This document shows positions 1 to 8,725 of a stretch of 16,758 nt of DNA, in pieces. Position 1 is the stretch's first letter, and each line of letters opens with the position of its first letter. The notes below the pieces were generated by a model. That model had not been told where the DNA came from. It saw only the letters and a list, made by a program, of their open reading frames with translations, and searched no databases. This DNA comes from Heterostelium multicystogenum (Eukaryota > Evosea > Eumycetozoa > Acytosteliales > Acytosteliaceae). Location of the stretch: the NCBI GenBank assembly GCA_003667245.1, contig RCNN01000494.1, positions 1 through 16,758 of the forward strand. Direction: 5' to 3'. The position numbers and the translations under genes were made by a program.

Positions 1-66
1 CTCTACCCTCTACCCTCTACCCTCTACCCTCTAACCCTCTACCTCTACCCTCTACCCTCTACCCTC
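1..66. repeat. Telomeric-type tandem repeat, unit CCCTCTA (G strand TAGAGGG)
   Basis: About nine head-to-tail 7-base units run from the first base. Two are imperfect: one has an extra A and one lacks a C. The C-rich strand reads 5' to 3' away from the left edge, the orientation of a left chromosome end, so the G-rich strand would form the 3' terminus. The array stops sharply at about base 66 and is followed by unique subtelomeric sequence. It resembles a telomerase-made simple repeat. A contig end inside an internal satellite is the alternative. Confidence 0.8.
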
Positions 67-455
67 AGGTCCGCATCCGGGTAAAAGCTTTTACATACGT
101 ATTAATAGTTTAACTAAATCCACTTTATTTAAACCTAAAACAACCTGTTGACCTAATGATATATATATATATATATCCATTAATGAAGACACTGATCCAA
201 ATCATGCTAATCGAATTCTGTATTAAATCCTTCATCAAATAATTGATAAACTGTAACTAAATTGAATTGAGTTCCACTACTTGTCAGGTCTGTTTGATGT
301 ACAAAACTAAACCATCCAAGTATCCATCCACCAATCTAATTCACCTGTGAGCAAAAACCAATCAATGAGTCCACCTGAATCCTGAATTAAGACGACTGAC
401 TGAATGTGCTGAAGAACCATAAGAGCCTAGAGCTGAATGATGATCAATCTTGTCA
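67..455. other. Subtelomeric spacer without a convincing gene
   Basis: This stretch joins the telomeric array to the first decayed gene. It holds an (AT)n tract at 159-176. Short coding-like readings on the minus strand at about 200-400 could be the remains of the C-terminus of the AAA-ATPase_like pseudogene to the right, but I cannot support them. An open plus-strand frame at 406-645 lies opposite the nuclease domain of that pseudogene and is most likely fortuitous. Confidence 0.5.
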
Positions 456-1816
456 ATCCAATACGAATCATGACCTAACAAGTCACTTCAGAGCTTGGAT
501 ACTTCTTGCCGAGTGCAAGTGCATATCCAACAGCTTGTTTAATACCATTCTGAAGACAACCATCCACTGTTCCGAAATATCGATGAGTAGAACTGCGTCT
601 TCTTCCGAAATCGATGCTGATGTGAGACACATATCATCCTATTAGCGAGATAGATATGTCAGGATAATCGTCGTTCGATTAAAAAGCACATAAATCAGTT
701 ATCATCATGAGACTTGGAGACAAAGATGTCGTTTGTTCTGCTGTGAGTGCTCTCGCCTTTCATCTTGACCATTTTGAACTCTTGTTGAATGTTGTCCAGC
801 TTTCCAAATGCGAATGCTTGAGTTGAAGCATTCAGACAAGTTTTATCATCGTGATGAATGACATTGTTGACTGACAGTTATCTAAGATTGATTTCACAGA
901 GTGGATTAAATGTCGTCGTCCTTGATGAATTGTACGATTGCTGATCTGAGCTCCCCAATGTCGAATGACTTCCAGTTGAAGAGTCTTTGACCGAGAAGAG
1001 GTACTCCTTCCTGGCCAACTAATTTGGAATGCAAAGATGAGTTCCTTCTTTGTCGAGGAATGTCAGTTCACCAGTGTAGTAAGTGAGAGAGACTAAAAGC
1101 TTGGGATCTTAACCAAATTGTTTAATCTGTGTGTCCTCCATCGCATTTGATATTGTTCGAGATGAGTACTCGTTGACAACCGAGCGACTAAGATGATGTT
1201 TGGTAACTAAGTCGAGTGTCGAGAGCTGGTAGAGTGATGAGATCTGATATCTCCTAGAGAAGTCCAATGGGATCCTAAGAAGGTGTTGGTAAGGAGTAGA
1301 TTGATGAATAACATCATAACCTACATCCTCATCCTCAGCTCGAGATCTATACAGCTGAAGCCCTGACATGGGAGTCTGTGAAGCCATAGCTCGACACCAG
1401 TGATTAATGCTCTAGTGTTGGTCTTGTCGCATTGTTGAGTCGAGAGGGATGTGGCAAGAGATTGGTTGACACAAAATTGAATTGTTGAGAATGCTGGTGG
1501 TCCTCAATGAAACGCTTGACAGAACCATTGACCTTGATGTTGAAGTCTCAAATACCTGTTTGATTTTTAGTGAGAAATGATGCTCGACTTGTTTCATTTT
1601 ATGTAGTCTTATCTCAAAGGTGGAGTTGGTTTTCTAACCAGAGAAGTCAAGATGAAGTACCATGAACTTGTTCCTCATATCGGTCGGGTTCTTGCAGATC
1701 TCAAGCCTGCCAATCAACTCTGTGAATTGGTCTTTGTTGTTGATGTCGTAGTACTGGTGGAGCATGTCGAGGAACTGAGGTTGTTGCTCTGAATTGAATG
1801 TCAGTTGTGAGACCAC
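456..1816 (-). pseudogene. AAA-ATPase_like / PD-(D/E)XK nuclease-type protein, decayed and lacking its N-terminus
   Basis: The minus strand, read across several frames, carries the landmarks of this family in order. At about 1816-1634 comes a segment with QFLDMLHQYYDINN, then KNPTDMRN and LHLDFSG, which normally follows the P-loop. At about 1620-1480 is KVNGSVKRFIED. At about 1400 is GFTDSHVRA, the family's GFT..V motif. At about 1085-1010 are YYTGELTFLDKEG and LCIPN. At about 850-680 are TCLNAS..AFAFGKL and SRTNDIFV. At 575-470 is LQNGIKQAVGYALALGKKYP, typical of the C-terminal nuclease-like domain. The Walker A segment expected upstream is missing. Lesions include an in-frame TAG after LHLDFSG, a TAG after LCIPN, and several frame changes. 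The region is GC-richer than its surroundings. A partial relative lies at 6209-6515. Family assignment (Pfam AAA-ATPase_like plus PDDEXK_9) is from memory of the motif pattern. It is unlikely to be functional. Confidence 0.65.
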
Positions 1817-1963
1817 ATGAATCTATCAGAATATACATACTGTTCTTGTCAGATGGAGAATGTAGAAACGAACATGAGCTTGGTTAGACCAAAGAAAAGG
1901 AACTGCTGTATGTTTGATGCGATTGAAGCATACTGACATAGAAGCAGGAGTCTAGTGAGTTGT

Positions 1964-2275
1964 TTAGACAGCATGGTTGCGATAGAGATTATCTGTTGTT
2001 GGAACGAGTGAATTAAATAATAGATCTAACAACAAGCACAAATATTTTACAATATTGGTCTGAAAACAAGAATGACAGAAGCACACATCTCCATATAGAT
2101 TGATGAATTGTTGTCTCTCCAAATCTTCATATAACCTGAGCTTCGACCTGCAATATATAGTTAGTAAGGGACAGTAAAACTCTCGTGATGTTAAGAAAAC
2201 AAACCTAATTTTATTGACCAGGTCCTTGATCAACTTTAAGAAGAGTTGTAAACTTCTCAGGAATCACGCTGTGTT
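1964..2275 (-). pseudogene. Unrecognised coding relic with one plausible intron
   Basis: A minus-strand reading frame enters at about 2275 with SLQLFLKLIKDLVNKIR. It can be spliced through a 57-base intron (2204-2148, GTTTGT donor, TTGCAG acceptor) to SKLRLYEDLERQQFINLY, and it ends with a stop at 1964. The frame stays open through the intron as well. I do not recognise the protein. It is leucine- and charge-rich and could be an exon of a larger gene. Upstream, at 2290-2380, the sequence resembles 13030-13130, so this belongs to a block duplicated on the right of the window. No clear start codon is seen. Confidence 0.3.
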
Positions 2276-2277
2276 GT

Positions 2278-3310
2278 CACGAAGAGATGTATGTATTGAA
2301 TATTGGCAAACGAATATAGAGTGATTGTTGAATAAGGTATATCATAGATGATGAGAGTGATGCTTGTGTGCTACCTCGATTATCGAGAGCTTTACTCTAT
2401 TGATTCTTACACAATAGTATCGAAATCAATTTTAAAACTGATTTAATAAAATAGAAAAATTAGCATCATCATTGAAAATAGCTTAATCTTATATAATAGT
2501 TACCTTAACAAATGCCAGTTGTCCATTTCATCCTACATTCACCTAGCTGCATAAGATGATTTCATTCTCGTAGAATGTGTATTGGTGGAGCTGTGTTGGT
2601 CAAGCTCTCCCATCTTCTGCAGAATGGGAAGCATCTTGAGAAGATTCTTCCATAGTTACTCTGATAATTTTTGTCATGAACAGTACAAGAACATTAAGAA
2701 ACGCTATAATTAAATTAATTTTAATTAATACTCTACTTTCTTTCTACGTGATGATTGATTGAGATCATCATTTGATGACATACTTGAAGTGGAGTGCTTA
2801 TCCATTAATAAACTTTACACCTCTTATCATACCAATATTTTGTCATGAACATGGAATATAGCTTTAATATCATCACGCATTCAATCGAGGTCTAATGTAT
2901 AACTTGTTCTTTTACTTGTGTCCATTATTACTCGTATCTTATGGTAATCTATTGTTAACTCTGACAAGTAGTGCAAGGGCCGAATAGTAGCCTTGTCTTA
3001 GTGATGCTCCAGACTTGAATTCATAATATCAAATCTATGATCATTTATCTTGTCCGTGATGAGAGTGACACAGTCACTTTGACTAACAAGTATACTATGA
3101 GTCTCTCGCTCAAACTGTTGATACAACTATACGAATATAATTAAAACAAATACAATCTTTAACCGGTGACATTGTAGCTTGGTATTGTAGTTAAATGAAA
3201 TTAAAATAATTGAAGCTTGAATCTACACAAGTATTGATATCATCAAGTAATAACTGATTAACTTATGTTACTTGATAATAGCAATACTTGTTGGTAAAAA
3301 CAACAAAGGG
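2278..3310. repeat. Left copy of a diverged duplicated segment (partner at about 12600-13580)
   Basis: Several stretches match the right side of the window in the same order and orientation. These are the sequence around 2290-2380 (with 13030-13130), 2395-2520 (with about 12600-12720), 2640-2740 (with 13195-13285) and 3110-3300 (with 13400-13575). The order is partly rearranged and the identity is visibly lower than in the 2-kb blocks. Minus-strand readings with a few stops, such as IMDTSKRTSYTLDLD and MRDDIKAIFHVHDKILV at about 2945-2840, look like worn coding sequence, but I cannot name a family. Confidence 0.5.
2570..2677 (-). pseudogene. Short N-terminal relic, copy 1 of a three-member family
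   Basis: The minus strand begins ATG ACA AAA (MTKIIRVTMEE) at 2677. After a frame change it continues MLPILQKMGELDQH. Related stretches start at 9415 (MTKILPILQKMGELDQ) and at 13227 (MTKFIRITMTEF). All three share an upstream 16-base match, AAGAACATTAAGAAAC on the plus strand (here 2687-2702). This copy breaks up after about 30 codons. Function is unknown. The common leader suggests a duplicated 5' end of one gene. Confidence 0.4.
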
Positions 3311-3380
3311 AGTGGAGTGTGTGAAAATTAAAAAAATGAAAAATGAAGTTGGCACAAACAAGTATGAATAGTATTTTGCC

Positions 3381-3625
3381 AGGATCCTGATCCTCCTACG
3401 CCGAGACATGATCGATTGATTTAGAATCAATCATCATGTGACTCTACATCCACAATCAATTTGAACAGCTCGCCTCCATTCAAAATAGATTGTTGACCTT
3501 AGCCACGACGGCCAGTAGTTTCTCTTTCGAGAAAATGAGATAGTCTCAAGTTCCCAACTCTATTGACTATCTCATTTGAGCAACATTATTCCTTAGTCAC
3601 AGCTGTCGGAACCAATGTTGCTCAA
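3381..3625. other. Cluster of five perfect hairpins, copy A
   Basis: Five inverted repeats follow one another. They are AGGATC/GATCCT (3381-3394); GATTGATT/AATCAATC with a TAG loop inside a longer imperfect stem (3408-3437); TTTCTC/GAGAAA with a 4-base loop (3519-3534); AAATGAGATAGTC paired with its exact complement (3533-3545 with 3565-3577); and TTGAGCAACATT paired with its exact complement (3576-3587 with 3614-3625). Neighbouring arms abut or overlap by one or two bases. The region is GC-richer than its flanks and has no long ORF. It could be a structured non-coding RNA, a transcription-termination or processing region, or part of a mobile element. I do not recognise it. Confidence 0.6.
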
Positions 3626-3657
3626 TCTGCTGGACCGATTTCCCTTGGAGTTAATTT

Positions 3658-3903
3658 TTGAGAAAGAGAAGAAGAAAAGAAAAATTTATTAATAGATACC
3701 TACCGAAACCGTCCAACCAACCACTATTCAATTTTAATATACTTCTATACATACTTACATACAGATACTTACAGATACTTACAATTATACTGATAATAAT
3801 ACAAAATTGTATTAAAAAGCCACTTTCAACAATAAGATTCTCACAATCTTTGACCTCTGTAGACTCCTGTGTAACTCTGTTGGACTCCGATCTTACTCTA
3901 TGA
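3658..3903 (+). CDS. Possible small basic protein with a membrane segment, copy A (start unclear)
   Basis: The frame carries a basic stretch (RKRRRKEK), then NRYLPKPSN, a hydrophobic segment centred on ILTIILIIIQNCI, and a C-terminus STIRFSQSLTSVDS ending in DSDLTL. The copy in block B (10597-10863) stays open in the same frame. Between the copies the visible length differences in the middle (4, 2 and 24 bases) sum to a multiple of three. The first codon here is not a clear ATG, and in block B the frame opens earlier. This may be chance in AT-rich DNA. Confidence 0.2.
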   Translation: MRKRRRKEKFINRYLPKPSNQPLFNFNILLYILTYRYLQILTIILIIIQNCIKKPLSTIRFSQSLTSVDSCVTLLDSDLTL

Positions 3904-3980
3904 CTTTTAAAACTGCTGTTTGGCCTATATTCATAAAAGATTAATTAATATTTTATATTATATAGATTTGTTATTTAAAT

Positions 3981-5031
3981 TTATAATACTCTTGATGAAA
4001 TGGTGTCTTGGACAAATCTATTGTTGATGGTTGGTACATCTAATATATCTTTTTTTGACTCTTGCCAAAGAAGTTTCTAATCTATTCAGGTAAACTATCT
4101 ATTGGTAAACTAGGAATAGGGTTTCTTGCCCTATACAAATAAACAGATATATTAATTAACAATTTAGAATTATTGTAAAACTCGCTATTACCATTGATGA
4201 TATGGTGTCTTGGACAAATCTGTTATTGATGCTAGGTACACTTAACGTTCTTTTGGTCACTCTTTCCAGATGCTTCTTTTCTTGATCCACAGATTTAATC
4301 CTAGGTTGTTTCTTGGCCTTTTTAACTTCCAATTAATATTATTTAAGTATTGTATTATAATATACATACACCAGATGAAATTGTATGATTTATGAATCTA
4401 TTGTTGATGGATGGTACCTCTAACCTTCTTTTAGTCACTCTTTCCAGAGGTTTATTTTCTTGATCCAAATCTTCACTTGGAATCTGCTTGGCCTGTATTT
4501 ATCTAATTAATAAATAATTTTGATAATAATAATCTACATACGTTTGATGAAACTATAGGATTCATATATCTTTTTGTTGATGCTTGGTACAGCTAATTCT
4601 CTATTGGCAACTCTTTCCAGAGGTTTATTTCCTTGATCCAAACCTTTATTTGGAATCTGTTTGGCCTTTAAATATTAATTAATAATTTAAATTAATAAAA
4701 TAGTATTTTCATTTAACATACCAATGATGAAACTGTTGGATTTATATAATGTTCCATAATGTTTGGAGCATATATCTTTCTTCTAATGACATTTGGCAAC
4801 TTGACTGGAGCAATTGGTGTACTATTATTACTATTCTTTGACATTAAAGATATGGTTGGCATCATGAAATGTCTATCCTTTTGTTGAAGTGGCTGTTGTT
4901 GAGGTTGATTCACTCTCTCTACTTGTGAAAAATCAACATTCTCTACTTTTGTAATACTAGAGTTGTATCAATGACTCTTGAAGTCCCATGCTTTTGCTAT
5001 AATATTTGTGTATATTTGAATAATTATTCAT
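3981..5031 (-). pseudogene. Exon-repeat gene, copy A: five exons, tandem repeats of about 41 residues, unknown family
   Basis: The likely start is ATG at 5031 (MNNYSNIHKYYSKSMG) and the stop is TAA at 3983-3981. The exons I place are 5031-4722, 4665-4542, 4492-4370, 4317-4192 and 4130-3981, split by introns of 49-61 bases with GTATGT or GTAATA donors and AAAG, ACAG or ATAG acceptors. Exons 2-4 each encode one repeat beginning AK(Q)IP, then LDQ.NK.LERV.KR.L.VPSINNRF, ending in TISS. The end of exon 1 (MEHYINPTVSS) and the last exon carry partial repeats. Introns lie in phase 0, exactly between repeats. Exon 1 is glutamine- and asparagine-rich in its middle. Lesions relative to copy B are a one-base insertion after GLQES in exon 1, an extra A in an A5 run in exon 2, and an insertion with stop codons in exon 5. 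No signal peptide or known domain is seen. Confidence 0.6.
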
Positions 5032-5391
5032 ATTTTATAACTCTTGTAACAATGATTGATAATTTAAATGTGTATATAATAATAATCTAAAATTAATTTA
5101 TTAACTGTAGATAATAAAAGATATTATTAAATAATTGTTTTAATTCTATCTTAAAACTAAAATGAGAATAGTTTAGAGTTTATATATCAAAGAACCTTGT
5201 AATTTTTAATTCAAATTCAAATTCAAATTGGATAACCGTTATAATATTTAAACATCAAGTATATTTTATCATGATGAAGTTGTTGTTGAATTCGGTAACA
5301 GTTTTAGCATTGTTATATTTGCAACATATTCCAATCTGAGAACATTGGTATTTTATTACAATAAAATCATATTTCAAATCATAACAAAGAA
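5032..5391. promoter_or_regulatory. Divergent intergenic region between the exon-repeat gene and the plus-strand gene at 5392
   Basis: This is AT-rich DNA between two divergent start codons. It holds three tandem copies of a TTCAAA-type hexamer at about 5212-5230, followed by GGATAACCGTTATAAT. The stretch from about 5212 to 5357 is nearly identical to the corresponding part of block B, although the gene downstream on the plus strand differs there. That points to shared control elements or to a conserved 5' exon (see 5271-5339). No specific factor site is recognised. Confidence 0.4.
5271..5339 (+). pseudogene. Signal-peptide-like 5' stub, copy A
   Basis: The ORF starts ATG ATG AAG and encodes MMKLLLNSVTVLALLYLQ, then a stop. 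The shape is that of an N-terminal signal peptide: a lysine followed by a hydrophobic core. The block B copy (12196-12291) has two extra bases at the TATATT run and reads on differently, for 31 residues. The block ends just downstream, so the body of the gene is absent here. It may be a truncated secreted-protein gene, or a fortuitous hydrophobic frame. Confidence 0.3.
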
Positions 5392-6059
5392 ATGTTCAAG
5401 AATACTAATCTTCCACAAAGTCCTGAAATCATTCCCCCAATCGACCCACAACCAATTTATCTCCAACTCAGAGAGTTGTCGAGAGATGTGGGGAACATAG
5501 ACTTTTTAAAGATCATTCAACAATATCGTCAAGTCATAAGTAAGACATCATTTACACTCATAGCTATCAAAGGTTATTTCGAAGACTTCTTCACTGGTAA
5601 AATTGAGATCAAAAACAAACAACCCATTAGAGATCAAGCCAACGAGTTCATCGAAGAACTTAAAACAACATCCAGGACCAAATTAAGTACTCTGAAGAAC
5701 TGATTTATAAACTCCCAGCGGACACCCAAGTAAAATTCAACACATATCAGTTTCTTTTGATGTTCAACTTCCTTTCCTCAAAATTGAAATACAATTGGTG
5801 GAGTTACTCAACAAGCTATTGAGTTATGTGGTAAAGAATGACAACATTAAGATTTTGGAAACAATAAATCTTCTTGTTGATTTAATCAACAAAAACTCAG
5901 ATGCCCTCACAAGTATTGATTAAAAAATGGTTTATCAAACTTCTGAGTTTTAGAGTCGTCATTTAACAAGATTGTTCTCTTCAAACCATTCATCAGCACA
6001 TCGCTGACATATTGAATTATGCTAACGAAGCTATGACAAGCATAAACAAACATTTTTGA
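5392..6059 (+). pseudogene. Unknown family member 1, interrupted (homologue of 9491-10081)
   Basis: The start ATG at 5392 follows an A-rich leader and opens a 103-codon frame (MFKNTNLPQSPEIIPP, later GYFEDFFTG and QANEFIEELK). The coding sense then continues in other frames: FDVQLPFLKIEIQLVELLNK at about 5758-5820, VVKNDNIKILETINLLVDL to about 5890, and HIADILNYANEAM ending at TGA 6057-6059. The minus-strand reading at 10081-9491 aligns over the whole length (GHFE, INEFIENLK, FEFDIVALMKALVEA, QFANEVLDHIAAF), which supports this reconstruction. At least three frame changes are needed, two near runs of T or A (about 5751-5758 and the A6 at about 5923). No known domain is recognised; it is largely alpha-helical in appearance. 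It lies immediately to the right of block A. Confidence 0.5.
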
Positions 6060-6208
6060 GTAAACAATGAATGATAATGTTGTCGGTTTCTTTCTTTATA
6101 AATAAACTATTATTTATTTTTTATCAATAATCTTTGATACTTCACATTTCATCAAACTCACAAATCTAGATCTAGATCCTCTCCTCTGTCCTCTTGGATG
6201 TGCGAAGA
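6060..6208. other. Spacer between two pseudogenes
   Basis: This is AT-rich sequence with a TTTATTTTTTATC stretch after the stop of the plus-strand relic, which could serve as a 3' end. No gene is seen. Confidence 0.4.
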
Positions 6209-6515
6209 TTACTGGTAGTCCTCAATGAAACGCTTGACAGAACCATTGACCTTGCTGTTGGAGTCTGTCTCAAATACTTGTTTCATTTTTAGTAAGAAAT
6301 GGTGATAGCCTTGTTTCATTTTGTGTTGTCTTACCTCAAAGGTGAAGTTGGTTTTTCAAGCCAGAGAAGTCAAGATGAGGTACACCATGAACTTGTCATC
6401 ATATATAGTTGTTCCATATCAGTCAGATTCTTGCCAATGTCAAGCCTGCCAAAAACTTGGTGAATTGGTCTTGTTGTTAATGTCGTAGTATTGGTGGTGT
6501 ATGTCGAGGAACACA
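6209..6515 (-). pseudogene. AAA-ATPase_like fragment, second copy
   Basis: The minus strand matches the first part of the 456-1816 pseudogene. It shows HHQYYDIN at about 6500, a decayed middle, then the LDFSG region near 6370, and an open frame FTFEVRQHKMKQGYHHF, then NGSVKRFIEDYQ, closing at TAA 6211-6209. It has TTGAAAAACC where the first copy has TTAGAAAACC. So here the reading is broken by an extra A in a run of five, while the first copy is broken by a TAG. Only this segment of the gene is present. The sequence beyond 6209 is unrelated. Confidence 0.6.
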
Positions 6516-6688
6516 ACTTTTCAACTTTTTTTTACTAACAAGTATTTCTCAAAATTGATAGTTTTTTTTTGTGAAAGATATATTTTATTGAATGAATAAA
6601 TATATAATAAAGGGATGGCTTTGAAGTTGGGATATATTGTATGGCTGGTTTAGATGCTGATAGACTGAACTGCGTGAGCTAAACGAGA
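6516..6688. other. 3' flank of the Crinkler/RHS-like gene
   Basis: The sequence contains T runs (6526-6534 and 6562-6570) and an AATAAA-type motif on the plus strand near 6597. On the minus strand, downstream of the stop at 6689, the DNA turns AT-rich after about 60 bases, as expected for a dictyostelid 3' end. No gene is recognised. Confidence 0.4.
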
Positions 6689-8540
6689 TCAGAGTTGGCT
6701 GTCTATATAGGAGCGTATGGACAGAGGATAGAAGCTTCCTCGTTTGTTGATGAGCAACAGGGGAAGCATCGAGTTCTGTACGTTCGAGATGATGTCATTG
6801 GAGATTGAGTCTCGATTGGTGATGAAGCAATGAATATAGGAGTCCTGCTTGCCCAATATCGAAGCAATTGATGTTGTGCATGCTTTGATGTTTTTCTTTG
6901 ACTTCAGAAAGAGGCAGAGCAGCATTGACAATAGTATGTTTTCCATCGCACAAGAAGTAGATCTTGCTTTGGCTCGATGTTTGGAAACACTGGAGCCAGT
7001 CGAAAGGGGCCCCAGCAGCATTGAGATAGACATTCTCGGGAGCAATAGAGTTTAACGTTTTCGGGTATTGTTTCTGAAGCTTGATGAGCTTTGGCTCAGC
7101 TGAACAGGAAAGAGTGAATGATGTTTCTGGATTCACTATTTTGGTGCGTTGTGCATCACCAAAGTACTCCCTATGGTAATTGATGTCTTTCCAAGCAGCA
7201 CAAAGGAGTGCCTACGTGCCAGGAGATATCGACAGCAGAATTCCTCCCATGAGCTCGGATCGTCACAGACAATGAGATGCTCAACCATGAGCTTGATGGG
7301 CACGAGGAAGGGGTTCGACTCGCAGTAATTGCGAAGAAGAATGAGAGGAAGAGTCACCACACGGGAGCTGTCCGGCAATACGAGCGAACTGATTGTTCCT
7401 TTGCTCTCTAGAGACTCGAGCGATTCTTCCGATACATAATGCGTTCGTCTCCAATCGAGTTTTGTTGTCTGAACTGCTGTCAGTGACATCGCCACGAGCC
7501 TTGCAATTGTTTTTATTCGGAAGCATTGAATCCAGTCCAGGTGTGGGGACAAATTTCAGTAGTCCGATGAGTGTATTGTCACGATTGGATGGGTCAGAGT
7601 GATAGGCCTCGAGGAACTTGAACAATGGTCGTGCCCATCCTCCAATGAAGGCCAGAACTTTCCTGAGTTTGGCTTCTTGGATGTCAGAGAGCACTGAGTT
7701 TGAGAGATACTGTTGGGCGATCCAATACGTATCATTGAAGCTGAGGAGACCAATGGGTACTCTCTTGTATGGGTGTGAAGAGTCGACATGGATCACATCT
7801 TTAATCGGTGTGATGATTGTCCCAACCACAGTGACATGAAAAAAGGTACCTACGGGTTTCGGAATGAGGAGAGGGACGACTGCAAGGATGACCTCCTTCA
7901 AGAAGGAACGATTGATTTGATTGGACTCTTGATCGAGCAGTAAGCCAAACGATTGTTGATGTATCTTGAAGTATGTGTCGATATCTTGTTGGTACCTCTC
8001 CTTGAGGATGCTGTTTTTGACAAATAGCAATGAGAACTCATCAATACCAATATTAAAGAAGATTGTCTTGTTTTTCACCTGTTCTTGGAATTGAACAGAT
8101 TGCCTCATGTATTTCTCGATGATGCTGAAACAGATTGTGGGAGTGATGGACGAAAATGAGCCGATTCCAAATTGCTTCTCGAAATTATCGATAAAGAGTT
8201 CATATGTTGAGTGAGATTCGAAAAATCGAAAGAGGATACGGCTGCTGACAGCGTGCATACCTCCATACTTCGCATCCTTGAGTGTGACACTTGATCCATT
8301 GCCAAAGGTGATGTTGATCTGTACAACAAAGTAGTTCTTGAGACTCTCATGCTGTAAAAGAGCCTGTGATGTTTCCTCGAGCAATCTTGTTTTACCAATG
8401 CCAGGAGCACTCGCAATCACGGTCAGTGGATGATCTGTACGGTCCTGGCTGGTACGCTTGTTCAAACGACTTGAAACAAGGCCGACAAAATGGTTGATCT
8501 CTGTCGTCCTCCCTCGAAATGGAAGATCTCTGTTGGCCAT

Positions 8541-8595
8541 CTGTGGAGCAGAGTTAGTTAACCCTTTGTTTGATACATGTTGAATAGATAGTTAC
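8541..8595 (-). other. Intron 2 of the Crinkler/RHS-like gene
   Basis: The 55-base stretch begins GTAACTATC and ends GCTCCACAG directly before ATGGCC at 8540. It is AT-rich compared with both flanking exons, as expected for an amoebozoan intron. The ATG after it could also be an alternative start if exons 1 and 2 are not used. Confidence 0.55.
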
Positions 8596-8659
8596 CGTTG
8601 GGCAGGATACTGAACTGTTGGATTCCTATTCGCAAACCATTGCAACACTGATTCCATCG

Positions 8660-8725
8660 CTAAATTGATCAAGAGTACATGTTAGTAGTGAATGCTAATC
8701 TTTGATATTGCTTTGTGAAACTTAC
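8660..8725 (-). other. Intron 1 of the Crinkler/RHS-like gene
   Basis: The 66-base intron begins GTAAGTTTC and ends GATCAATTTAG. Splicing removes the stop that otherwise ends exon 1. In the resulting phase, exon 2 has one TAG, while the neighbouring frame reads ESVLQWFANRNPTVQYP, so a small indel or another splice site is likely. Confidence 0.55.

Larger units (their letters stand above)
3352..5357. repeat. Duplicated block A (about 2 kb, direct repeat of 10336-12287)
   Basis: The match to block B starts at a shared CACAAACAAGTATGAATAG and runs to ACATTGGTATTTTATTA, with the same order and orientation throughout. Identity is uneven. The hairpin segment (3381-3655) shows only three differences that I can find. 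The exon-repeat gene shows many substitutions and indels. The last 140 bases are again almost identical, with one TA insertion in block B. No terminal inverted repeats, target-site duplication or transposase are apparent. Confidence 0.9.

Noticed and set aside
406..645. A 79-codon plus-strand frame
   Set aside because: It lies opposite the conserved nuclease-domain reading of the AAA-ATPase_like pseudogene and resembles nothing known.
3440..3660. Minus-strand coding reading in the hairpin segment (for example EKLLALVAKVNNLF)
   Set aside because: It is short, needs frame changes, and the single-base indel between the two blocks falls within it. The nucleotide-level stems explain the conservation better.
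6849..7055. A 68-codon plus-strand frame
   Set aside because: It is antisense to the nuclease-like C-terminus of the Crinkler/RHS-like gene and is explained as a shadow of that coding sequence.
7393..7839. Open plus-strand frames opposite the Crinkler/RHS-like gene
   Set aside because: They lie antisense to a region with clear domain motifs on the minus strand and have no plausible start context or family resemblance.
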